Assembly (NCBI GenBank): GCA_021154515.1
Contig: JAJKIL010000097.1
Coordinates: 1 to 15,536, forward strand
From: Niastella sp.
Lineage (GTDB): Bacteria > Bacteroidota > Bacteroidia > Chitinophagales > Chitinophagaceae
Reading direction: 5' to 3'
Length of the DNA stretch: 15,536 nucleotides
The stretch's first letter is position 1. Each line of letters begins with the position of its first letter. Below are positions 7,785 to 14,369 of the stretch, piece after piece. The position numbers were made by a program, and so were the translations under genes. The notes below the pieces were generated by a model. It had not been told where the DNA came from. It made no database searches and saw only the letters and a program-made list of their open reading frames with translations.

Positions 7785-8738
7785 TTATTTTGTTTCCTTA
7801 ACTACATTGTAGATCACCTTGGGCTTGCCCAGGGTATAATAGTGCAGAACTGGTACGCCGGCTTTTTTCAATTCTTTCGATTGTAGTAACAGCCATTCTG
7901 TTCCAACTTTTTCAACATCAGCATCCGTTTTGCAATTCATGATCTCATTGGCCAGATCATCGGGAATATCAACATGGAAAGTGCGGGGAATAACCGACAA
8001 TTGCTTTTTGCTGGTAATGGGTTTCAAACCTGGAATGATGGGTATGGTGATGCCATTTTCACGGCAACGTTTTACAAAGTCGAAGTATTTCTGGTTATCG
8101 AAGAACATTTGCGTTACCACATACTCAGCGCCCGCAGCTACTTTAGCCTTCAGGAAGGCCAGGTCGGTTTGCAGGTTGGGTGCTTCAAAATGTTTCTCAG
8201 GATAACCGGCCACGCCGCAGCAGAAGTCGGTTTTAAAGCCATCGCGGATGTCTTCTTCCAGGTAAATACCGGTATTCAGGTTTTGAACCTGTTTTAGCAG
8301 GTCAATAGCATAGCTGTTGCCGCCTTTTTCCGGTTCAAAAACAGTTTCATTTTTTGCCGCATCGCCACGTAATACCAGTACGTTGTCAACGCCAATAAAA
8401 TTCAGATCGATCAGCGCGTCTTCAGTTTCCCGTTTGTTAAAACCGCCGCAAATAAGGTGAGGGACCGCATCAACCCGGTAATGGTTCATGAGGGCCGCAC
8501 AAATACCTACGGTGCCCGGGCGTTTACGAACCTCTACTTTTTCAAAAGTACCATCGGCTTTCTTTTTAAAAACATGCTCGCTGCGGTGGTAGGTAACGTT
8601 TATAAAAGCAGGCTTGAACTCCATCAATGGGTCAAGGTGCTCATATATTGAATTGATGGTTTTACCTTTTAAGGGGGGTAATATTTCAAAGGAAATAAGC
8701 GAGTCCTTCGCCTGACGAATGTGATCGATAACTTTCAT
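7785..8738 (-). CDS. metF: 5,10-methylenetetrahydrofolate reductase
   Basis: This 317-residue cytoplasmic flavoprotein reduces 5,10-methylene-THF to 5-methyl-THF, the methyl donor for methionine synthesis. It is full length for bacterial MetF. Recognisable motifs are SFEILPP with E18 (the catalytic Glu of FEFFPP in the E. coli enzyme), VTYH at 48-51, PHLICGG at 93-99, LVLRGD with D126 (flavin contact), AGYPEKH at 177-183, TQMFFD with Q210 (folate contact) and IIPGLKP at 234-240. The ATG at 8738 gives the canonical N-terminus. It is the first gene of a two-gene unit with the GT-C-like protein, preceded by a strong consensus promoter and an unusually long leader, which suggests regulation at RNA level. 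It diverges from lptB. Confidence 0.95.
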   Translation of the reverse strand: MKVIDHIRQAKDSLISFEILPPLKGKTINSIYEHLDPLMEFKPAFINVTYHRSEHVFKKKADGTFEKVEVRKRPGTVGICAALMNHYRVDAVPHLICGGFNKRETEDALIDLNFIGVDNVLVLRGDAAKNETVFEPEKGGNSYAIDLLKQVQNLNTGIYLEEDIRDGFKTDFCCGVAGYPEKHFEAPNLQTDLAFLKAKVAAGAEYVVTQMFFDNQKYFDFVKRCRENGITIPIIPGLKPITSKKQLSVIPRTFHVDIPDDLANEIMNCKTDADVEKVGTEWLLLQSKELKKAGVPVLHYYTLGKPKVIYNVVKETK

Positions 8739-8903
8739 GTAAATAAAAACAGTTTTTCAAAGGCTCACCAATATTCAGGTCCTGCTGTAACAGGGCAGGT
8801 GTCACCTTGCTTGAATCTATATTATTAAAGTGAAATAAGCCAATTTGTGAATGATTGAAAACAAGCAAATTAGTAAAAATGCCTGTTTTCTGCCATAAAA
8901 CCG
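8739..8903 (-). promoter_or_regulatory. Long structured metF leader RNA (candidate regulatory element)
   Basis: From the predicted promoter the untranslated leader is about 165 bases. State A is a long interrupted stem: 8756-8759 with 8812-8815, 8760-8763 with 8805-8808, and 8766-8769 with 8798-8801. An inner hairpin (8781-8785 with 8795-8799) shares bases 8798-8799 with that last helix. State B pairs 8862-8868 with 8807-8813 (7 bp, perfect), which uses up the stem strand of state A. The two states exclude each other, as in riboswitches or attenuators. I do not recognise it as SAM-I, SAM-II, cobalamin or THF type. A chance fold is possible. Confidence 0.4.
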
Positions 8904-8908
8904 GTCTG

Positions 8909-8939
8909 CAAACATAACGCAGTAAATCCGTATGGCAAA
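8909..8939 (-). promoter_or_regulatory. metF promoter, consensus Bacteroidota type
   Basis: On the - strand, TTTG (8939-8936) is separated by exactly 19 bases from TATGTTTG (8916-8909). This matches the TTTG-N19-TAnnTTTG consensus of the Bacteroidota housekeeping sigma factor. The transcript should start near 8903. Confidence 0.7.
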
Positions 8940-8988
8940 TACCTGTTAAATTACCGTGCAGGAGCTATTCAATTTGAATTAGTTCTGG

Positions 8989-8996
8989 TATTTTTG
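8989..8996 (+). promoter_or_regulatory. Candidate lptB -7 element
   Basis: TATTTTTG fits TAnnTTTG exactly and would give a 5' leader of roughly 13 bases before the TTG start at 9016. The nearest TTTG (8973-8976) is only 12 bases upstream, too close for a normal -33 box. Confidence 0.4.
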
Positions 8997-9015
8997 TCGG
9001 AAACCTAAAGTACAA

Positions 9016-9801
9016 TTGATCAGCGAGATTCATACACAGGAATTAGTAAAAATTTACCGTAACCGTACCGTGGTAAATCATGTTTCGGTGAACGTTAAAC
9101 AAGGTGAAATAGTAGGGTTGCTGGGGCCAAACGGCGCCGGTAAAACCACTTCATTCTACATGGTGGTAGGTTTAATAAAGCCCGACGAAGGCAAGGTATT
9201 CCTCGACCAGGAAGAGATCACCCAACTACCTATGTATAAACGGGCCCAAATGGGTATTGGCTACCTGCCCCAGGAAGCCTCCGTGTTTCGTAAGCTAAGT
9301 GTGGAAGATAACATCAAGGCAGTGCTTGAAATGACAAAGCTTACCAAAGCCCAGCAACGACAGAAGCTGGAAAACCTGCTCGATGAATTTCGTCTGCATC
9401 ACGTACGTAAGAATAATGGCGATTCCCTAAGTGGTGGCGAACGTAGAAGAACGGAAATTGCCAGGGCGCTGGCCGTTGACCCCAAATTTATCTTGCTGGA
9501 TGAACCTTTTGCCGGCGTTGACCCTATTGCCGTGGAAGATATTCAGGCAGTGGTAGCCCGGTTAAAATATAAGAACATCGGTATTTTGATTACCGACCAC
9601 AACGTAAACGAAACGCTTTCCATCTGCGATCGCGCCTATTTATTGATCGATGGAAAGATCTTCCAACACGGTACGGCCGAAGAACTGGCTGAAAATGAAC
9701 AGGTACGCCGCCTGTACCTGGGTCGCAACTTCGAACTGAGACGTAAAGATTACTTACACGAAGAAGCGATCAAAGCCATTGACGTTTCCTCCAACAGATA
9801 A
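9016..9801 (+). CDS. lptB: LPS export ABC transporter ATPase LptB
   Basis: This 261-residue cytoplasmic ATPase powers lipopolysaccharide extraction from the inner membrane as the LptB2FG complex. All ABC motifs are present: Walker A GPNGAGKTT at 37-45, Q-loop Q86 (YLPQE), signature LSGGE at 138-142, Walker B ILLDEP with D162-E163, D-loop GVDP and H-loop H195 (ITDHN). The sequence GPNGAGKTTSFYMVVGLIKP and the switch-region signature with ERRRTEIARAL are characteristic of LptB rather than of other ABC ATPases. The only start giving the usual N-terminal length is TTG at 9016: a stop lies in frame at 8980-8982 and no ATG or GTG occurs between. A C-terminal extension of about 20 residues (241-261) is typical for Bacteroidota. 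It is monocistronic in this window. Confidence 0.93.
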   Translation: MISEIHTQELVKIYRNRTVVNHVSVNVKQGEIVGLLGPNGAGKTTSFYMVVGLIKPDEGKVFLDQEEITQLPMYKRAQMGIGYLPQEASVFRKLSVEDNIKAVLEMTKLTKAQQRQKLENLLDEFRLHHVRKNNGDSLSGGERRRTEIARALAVDPKFILLDEPFAGVDPIAVEDIQAVVARLKYKNIGILITDHNVNETLSICDRAYLLIDGKIFQHGTAEELAENEQVRRLYLGRNFELRRKDYLHEEAIKAIDVSSNR

Positions 9802-9973
9802 GGTGCCATTTACACGCTGGTCCGTTTATTGCAGTTTAAAGGATAGTGCGTCAATTAGTTATTAGTTATTTTGGTCATATAATGGTCAGTATAAGGTATA
9901 TTTATGCCGACCGGGAACTCTCATACTTTTATTCCCCCAAATTCTTTATTTTGCCAACAGTGAAACTTCGATA

Positions 9974-11476
9974 GTGAGATTATTATCGCCTGCCATATCA
10001 TCATTAGCCCGCATGCGCCTGTGGCGTATTGAGGGTTGGAAAAATAATCCTGTAGACGCCCAACGTGAGGTGCTGCAGGACCTTGTCACTTCTGCCCAAT
10101 ACACAGAGTTTGGCAGAAAGTATAATTTTTCCGCCCTGTTCAATGTAAAGACTTTCAAACAAACGGTGCCTATTCATGAGTATGAAGACCTGCAGCCATA
10201 CGTTCAACGTATTATGCGCGGCGAGCAGAACCTGCTTTGGAATACACCTGTGTACTGGTTTGCCAAAAGCAGCGGTACCACCAGCGATAAAAGTAAATTC
10301 ATTCCGGTAACCGATGAAAGCCTTGAAGACTGCCACTACAAGGCAGCCAAGGATGTGTTGACGATGTATTACCGGTTCAATCCAGAATCAGATCTGTTAA
10401 CGGGCAAAGGATTGGTTATTGGCGGAAGCCATACCATTAATCCGCTGAATAACGATGCCCAATATGGCGACCTGAGCGCTGTATTGTTGCAGAACTCACC
10501 TTTCTGGGGCCATTGGTTACGGGTGCCCGATCTCAGCATTGCCTTAATGGATGAGTGGGAAAGCAAGATTGAAAAGCTCGCCTACAGTACCATTAAAGAA
10601 AATGTTACTTCTATTTCAGGGGTGCCAACCTGGACACTGGTTTTGTTCCGCCGCATATTGGAATTAACCGGTAAAAGCACCATGGCCGAAGTATGGCCCT
10701 CCCTTGAATTATACATGCACGGCGGTGTTTCATTTACGCCTTATAAAGAACAATTCCAGAAACTGATCGGCAAGCCAATCCATTACCTGGAAATGTATAA
10801 TGCCAGCGAAGGTTTTTTTGCAGCGCAGGATATCCCCGGCGAAGATGGCATGTTGTTGTTTACCGATCATGGTGTTTTTATGGAGTTTATGCCGCTTGAA
10901 GAATATGGCAAAAAGCATCCCGAGACCATAGGTTTACAGGATGTGGAGCTGGGTAAGAATTATGCCATGATAGTAAGCACCAACGGCGGTTTGTGGCGAT
11001 ACTTGTTAGGCGATACCGTTCAATTCACTTCATTATATCCCTTTAGAATAAAAGTAAGCGGCCGGGTTAAACATTTCATCAATGCCTTTGGCGAAGAAGT
11101 GATTGTTGATAATTCTGATAAGGCTATAGCAGTGGCCAGTGAAAGAACAGGCGCCATTGTAAACGACTATACTGCCGCCCCGGTTTATTTTAGCGATAGC
11201 GGCAATGGTGGTCATGAATGGTTGATAGAATTTGAAAAAGAACCCCACGATCTTAGTCATTTTGCCACTGAATTAGACAGCGCCCTGAAAAGCGTGAACA
11301 GCGATTACGAGGCCAAACGCCATAAAAATATAGCCCTGCGCGAACCATTGGTAAGGTCCCTTTCAAAAGGGGTATTTACCACCTGGTTAAAAAGCAAGGG
11401 TAAGTTGGGCGGACAGCATAAGGTTCCCCGGCTGAGCAACGACAGAAAATATATTGAAGAAATACTCGCCCTGTAA
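9974..11476 (+). CDS. GH3-family acyl-adenylating / amido synthetase-like protein
   Basis: This 500-residue cytoplasmic protein belongs to the GH3 family, named for plant auxin-amido synthetases that adenylate a carboxylic acid and join it to an amino acid. The three ATP/AMP motifs are visible: SSGTTSDKSK at 99-108, YNASEG at 275-280 and YLLGDTVQF at 343-351 with D347. A C-terminal domain follows (GRVKHFINAFGEEV near 363-376). The length matches bacterial members. The start is GTG 9974; the next in-frame ATG (residue 14) would cut into a conserved N-terminal helix. Substrates of bacterial GH3 proteins are unknown to me, so the biochemical role is only inferred. The upstream gap 9802-9973 contains only imperfect -7-like sequences. 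The gene stops one base before a palindromic repeat. Confidence 0.85.
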   Translation: MRLLSPAISSLARMRLWRIEGWKNNPVDAQREVLQDLVTSAQYTEFGRKYNFSALFNVKTFKQTVPIHEYEDLQPYVQRIMRGEQNLLWNTPVYWFAKSSGTTSDKSKFIPVTDESLEDCHYKAAKDVLTMYYRFNPESDLLTGKGLVIGGSHTINPLNNDAQYGDLSAVLLQNSPFWGHWLRVPDLSIALMDEWESKIEKLAYSTIKENVTSISGVPTWTLVLFRRILELTGKSTMAEVWPSLELYMHGGVSFTPYKEQFQKLIGKPIHYLEMYNASEGFFAAQDIPGEDGMLLFTDHGVFMEFMPLEEYGKKHPETIGLQDVELGKNYAMIVSTNGGLWRYLLGDTVQFTSLYPFRIKVSGRVKHFINAFGEEVIVDNSDKAIAVASERTGAIVNDYTAAPVYFSDSGNGGHEWLIEFEKEPHDLSHFATELDSALKSVNSDYEAKRHKNIALREPLVRSLSKGVFTTWLKSKGKLGGQHKVPRLSNDRKYIEEILAL

Positions 11477-11500
11477 GGTCCTGAGCGTAGTCGAAGGGCC
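11477..11500. repeat. Palindromic intergenic repeat, copy 1
   Basis: The core CTGAGCGTAGTCGAAG (11481-11496) is flanked by arms that pair as GGTCCT/AGGGCC, six pairs including one G-T wobble. An inner CG/CG pair closes a TAGT loop. It begins directly after the GH3 stop codon. From memory, this core is a frequent intergenic repeat in Bacteroidota. Confidence 0.75.
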
Positions 11501-11510
11501 AGGGCGTTAA

Positions 11511-11549
11511 GCGTTGAGTATACTGAGCGTAGTCGAAGTATCGAAACGC
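11511..11549. repeat. Palindromic intergenic repeat, copy 2, with extended stem
   Basis: The same 16-base core (11523-11538) recurs 42 bases downstream with different arms, ATACT/AGTAT (11520-11524 with 11537-11541). An outer stem GCGTT/AACGC (11511-11515 with 11545-11549) extends it across a small internal loop. The arms differ from copy 1 but remain self-complementary. Confidence 0.7.
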
Positions 11550-11570
11550 GCCTCCTCAAATTCCCCAAAT

Positions 11571-11602
11571 TTTCAATTGCATTGGCATTTCCTGTACTTT
11601 TG
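11571..11602 (+). promoter_or_regulatory. fabG promoter
   Basis: TTTC (11571-11574), N20, TACTTTTG (11595-11602). The -7 box matches TAnnTTTG exactly; the -33 box differs at one base. Transcription would start near 11608, giving a 14-base leader and confirming the ATG at 11622 rather than an upstream start. Confidence 0.55.
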
Positions 11603-11621
11603 CTCACCCAAATACGATACT

Positions 11622-12377
11622 ATGAAATTATTAGAAGGAAAAATTGCTATTGTAACCGGTGCAGCCCGTGGCATTGGAGAAGCTATTGCGTATAAACTGG
11701 CTGAACATGGCGCCCACGTAGCATTTACCTACGTTAGCGACAGCAGTGCCGAAAAGGCCGCTCAGCTGGAGCAAAAAATAAAAGCACTGGGCGTAAAATC
11801 CAAAGCGTATAAAAGCAATGCCGGTAATTTCGCTGAATGCGAAACCTTTGTAAACGATGTGGTAAAAGAATTCGGTACGGTTGATGTATGTGTGAACAAT
11901 GCCGGTATTTCAAAAGATAATTTGTTACTGCGCCTTACACCCGATCAATGGGACGAGGTAATGGATATAAACCTGAAGAGCGTTTTCAATATGACCAAAC
12001 AGGTTATTCGCCCCATGATGAAAGCAAAGAAAGGCTCCATCATTAACATGAGTTCGATTGTAGGGGTACGTGGTAATGCCGGACAAGCCAGCTATGCCGC
12101 CAGTAAAGCCGGTATCATTGGCTTTACCAAATCGGTAGCGTTGGAGCTGGGCAGCCGCAATGTACGTTGCAACGCCATTGCACCCGGTTTTGTTGAAACC
12201 GATATGACCCATTACCTGAAAGATGGCGATGGCGCAAAAGCATTCCTGGAGAAAATACCTTTAGGCCGCTTTGGCAGTGCCGGAGAAATAGCCGACACGA
12301 CCTTGTTCCTGGCATCTGATATGAGCTCGTACATTACAGGACAGGTAATCAGCACCTGCGGTGGTTTGAATATTTGA
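11622..12377 (+). CDS. fabG: 3-oxoacyl-[ACP] reductase, FabG-type SDR
   Basis: This 251-residue cytoplasmic short-chain dehydrogenase should reduce 3-oxoacyl-ACP to 3-hydroxyacyl-ACP with NADPH in fatty-acid elongation. Motifs are TGAARGIG at 12-19 (cofactor loop), NNAG at 92-95, N117 (INLKS), S145 (SSIVG), and Y158-x3-K162, the complete catalytic tetrad, followed by NAIAPGFVETDM near 184-195. The C-terminus ITGQVISTCGGLNI matches FabG, where the usual VDGG is replaced by TCGG. The frame is open upstream to 11514, but that region spans the repeat and promoter and has no family similarity, so ATG 11622 is used. SDR specificity is hard to fix from sequence; a FabG paralogue acting on another substrate is possible. 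It is monocistronic and ends at a terminator. Confidence 0.88.
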   Translation: MKLLEGKIAIVTGAARGIGEAIAYKLAEHGAHVAFTYVSDSSAEKAAQLEQKIKALGVKSKAYKSNAGNFAECETFVNDVVKEFGTVDVCVNNAGISKDNLLLRLTPDQWDEVMDINLKSVFNMTKQVIRPMMKAKKGSIINMSSIVGVRGNAGQASYAASKAGIIGFTKSVALELGSRNVRCNAIAPGFVETDMTHYLKDGDGAKAFLEKIPLGRFGSAGEIADTTLFLASDMSSYITGQVISTCGGLNI

Positions 12378-12405
12378 TCCGGTTTTGTATCTTTAAATTA
12401 TATAG

Positions 12406-12433
12406 TGCCTTCTGTAAAGAAGGCATTTTTTTT
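12406..12433 (+). terminator. Intrinsic terminator between fabG and nhaD
   Basis: An 8-bp stem pairs TGCCTTCT (12406-12413) with AGAAGGCA (12418-12425) around GTAA, followed by eight T residues. The T-tract ends only 14 bases before the nhaD start codon, leaving no room for a complete promoter after it. Confidence 0.85.
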
Positions 12434-12447
12434 ACAAACAGGTACTA

Positions 12448-13728
12448 ATGGTTATAGTTATATTGATTATTTTTTTATTGGGGTATGTGGCTATTGCCAT
12501 GGAACATGTTATCAGATTGAATAAGGCGGCCTCTGCTCTTATAACCGGGGTGTTGTGCTGGCTGGTGTATATGCTTAATGCCACCGATAAACACCTCGTA
12601 AACGAACAGCTCACCACCCACCTGGGTGATATTGCCGGCATCCTGTTCTTTCTGCTTGGCGCCATGACCATTGTAGAGCTGATCGATTCGTACGATGGGT
12701 TCGAGGTAATTACCAACCGCATTACAACCACCAAAAAAGTAAACCTGTTGTGGTTAATAGGCGGGTTGTCGTTTTTTCTTTCTGCTATATTGGATAACCT
12801 GACCACAGCCATTGTAATGGTGTCACTGGTTCGTAAACTGATCCGTAATAAACAAGCCCGGTTATTGTTTTGTGGGGTTGTAGTGATTGCAGCCAATGCA
12901 GGCGGCGCCTGGTCGCCTATTGGGGACGTTACCACCACCATGTTATGGATCGGCGGACAGGTAACGACTGGTCATATCATTGGGAGTGTATTGCTGCCAA
13001 GCATTGTTTGTGCCGTAGTGCCTATGCTATTGCTCAGTTTTCGCATGCGGGGCGCTGTTGAAGTGGGTGGAACCGAAGAAGCAAAGACTATTAAACCCGA
13101 AACCCCGGTACGTGACAGAAATATTGTATTTACATCAGGCCTTCTGATCCTGTTGGGGGTGCCGGTTTTTAAAACGGTTACGCACCTGCCACCATTTATG
13201 GGCATGTTGATGGGCCTGGGTATTATGTGGGTGATCACGGAGATCCTGCATCACAAAAAGGATATGCAGGACAAACATTTTCTGTCGGTTTTACATGCCT
13301 TGCGTAAGATAGATACCCCGAGCATTCTTTTCTTCCTGGGGATATTAATAAGCGTAGCCGCCTTACAATCTATTGGCGCATTGTTGAACGTGGCCACACA
13401 GTTGAATGAACAGATCGGCAATCCCTCCATTATTGTGATTATGATCGGGGTATTATCATCTATAGTAGATAATGTTCCGCTGGTGGCGGCTTCAATGGGA
13501 ATGTATGATCTTCACCAATACTCCACCGATCATTTCTTCTGGCATTTCCTGGCTTATTGTGCCGGTACCGGTGGCAGCTTGTTGATAATAGGTTCTGCGG
13601 CGGGGGTAGCAGCTATGGGAATAGAGAAGATCGAATTCTTCTGGTATCTGAAAAAGATTGCCTGGTTGGCGTTGGCAGGCTATATAGCGGGAGCTTTAGT
13701 GTTCCTGTTGCAGCATGCTATAATTTAA
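12448..13728 (+). CDS. nhaD: NhaD-type Na+/H+ antiporter
   Basis: This 426-residue inner-membrane protein of the ArsB/NhaD ion-transporter superfamily exchanges cytoplasmic Na+ (or Li+) for external H+. There are about 11-12 hydrophobic segments. The diagnostic motifs are ILDNLTTAIVMV with D116-N117, GGAWSPIGDVTTTMLW at 152-167 with D160, SSIVDNVPLVAA with D341-N342, and GTGGSLLIIGSAAGVAAMG at 373-391. The paired DN motifs in two inverted halves and the glycine-rich loops are typical of NhaD. A polar cytoplasmic loop (203-225) separates the halves. The start ATG 12448 lies just past the fabG terminator. The last 11 bases overlap the stop of the convergent glycosylase gene. Confidence 0.88.
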   Translation: MVIVILIIFLLGYVAIAMEHVIRLNKAASALITGVLCWLVYMLNATDKHLVNEQLTTHLGDIAGILFFLLGAMTIVELIDSYDGFEVITNRITTTKKVNLLWLIGGLSFFLSAILDNLTTAIVMVSLVRKLIRNKQARLLFCGVVVIAANAGGAWSPIGDVTTTMLWIGGQVTTGHIIGSVLLPSIVCAVVPMLLLSFRMRGAVEVGGTEEAKTIKPETPVRDRNIVFTSGLLILLGVPVFKTVTHLPPFMGMLMGLGIMWVITEILHHKKDMQDKHFLSVLHALRKIDTPSILFFLGILISVAALQSIGALLNVATQLNEQIGNPSIIVIMIGVLSSIVDNVPLVAASMGMYDLHQYSTDHFFWHFLAYCAGTGGSLLIIGSAAGVAAMGIEKIEFFWYLKKIAWLALAGYIAGALVFLLQHAII

Positions 13729-14347
13729 TGTTCCTTGTTTTTATGTAGTGATGCCACAACAAATAAGCGGCAATTGAGCGATAGGGCCGCCAGGGTTCTG
13801 CCAGCGATAAAATGTCTTCCTTTGAAGTTTTCGCCGGTAATTGTTTTACTTCTTTCAGGGCATTCACCATGGCCAGGTCACCAATGGGAAATATATCGGT
13901 GCGTTGCAGCGCAAATAACAGGTATACATCGGCCGTCCAGTCGCCAATGCCCTTTACCTGTTTTAAAGTACCCCGCACAACATCGTCGTGCGAGGTAGTT
14001 AATTTATTCAGTTGAATTTTCTTTGAAATGAATGCCTCGGCCAGGTGCCGGGCGTATACGGTTTTTTGCCGGCTGAAATAGCAGGCCCGTAATTCTTCAT
14101 CAGTTAACTGCAGCAATCTGGCCGGGGTAACCTGCCCGATCTTTTCTTTCAGCTTGTTGAATGCAGCCCGGGCCGATGCCAATGATACCTGTTGCTCCAA
14201 TACAATATGGATGAGGGTAGCAAAACTGGCCGGGCGCGTCCACATGGGTGGATAGCTGTGCTGCTGCAAAATGTTTTTAAAGATAAGGTCTCGTTCAGCC
14301 AGATCATTACAAAAGAGCTGAAAGTTATCGTTGTTGAATTGTAACAT
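13718..14347 (-). CDS. AlkA-like DNA-3-methyladenine glycosylase (HhH-GPD)
   Basis: This 209-residue protein should remove alkylated purines from DNA by base flipping, in base-excision repair. It carries LEQQVSLASA at 50-59, the helix-hairpin-helix VKGIGDWTAD at 131-140 and the catalytic aspartate D157 in FPIGDLAMV. The E. coli AlkA N-terminal TBP-like domain is missing, as in the compact yeast Mag1-like and many bacterial family members. It contains no cysteine cluster, so it is not an iron-sulfur EndoIII type. The start ATG 14347 follows the crotonase stop by 22 bases, so it is probably the distal gene of the paaZ-side transcript. Its stop overlaps nhaD by 11 bases and no terminator separates them. 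Confidence 0.88.
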   Translation of the reverse strand: MLQFNNDNFQLFCNDLAERDLIFKNILQQHSYPPMWTRPASFATLIHIVLEQQVSLASARAAFNKLKEKIGQVTPARLLQLTDEELRACYFSRQKTVYARHLAEAFISKKIQLNKLTTSHDDVVRGTLKQVKGIGDWTADVYLLFALQRTDIFPIGDLAMVNALKEVKQLPAKTSKEDILSLAEPWRPYRSIAAYLLWHHYIKTRNIKL

Positions 14348-14369
14348 GGGTGGCTTAACCAGGTAATTG

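Noticed and set aside
8686..8868. 60-codon open frame across the metF leader and start
   Set aside because: It overlaps the metF start in another frame, has no recognisable family and no promoter of its own. It is noted because it covers the structured leader; a leader peptide was considered but lacks Met, Cys or other run suited to attenuation.
8739..8903. metF leader as a known SAM-I (S-box) or cobalamin riboswitch
   Set aside because: I could not find the S-box core or a B12-box-like segment on the - strand. A covariance search would settle it.
8973..8976. TTTG as the -33 box of the lptB promoter
   Set aside because: The spacer to TATTTTTG is only 12 bases, far from the usual 19-21.
9853..9872. 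Short direct repeat TTAGTTATTAGTTATT before the GH3 gene
   Set aside because: It is a simple AT-rich tandem of about two and a half units with no dyad or known binding site.
11514..11621. Longer N-terminus for the FabG frame starting at 11514
   Set aside because: It would run through the second palindromic repeat and the TACTTTTG promoter, and adds 36 residues with no SDR similarity.
12432..12941. 169-codon open frame opposite nhaD
   Set aside because: It is antisense to conserved NhaD motifs and looks low-complexity in translation, with no start context or family match.
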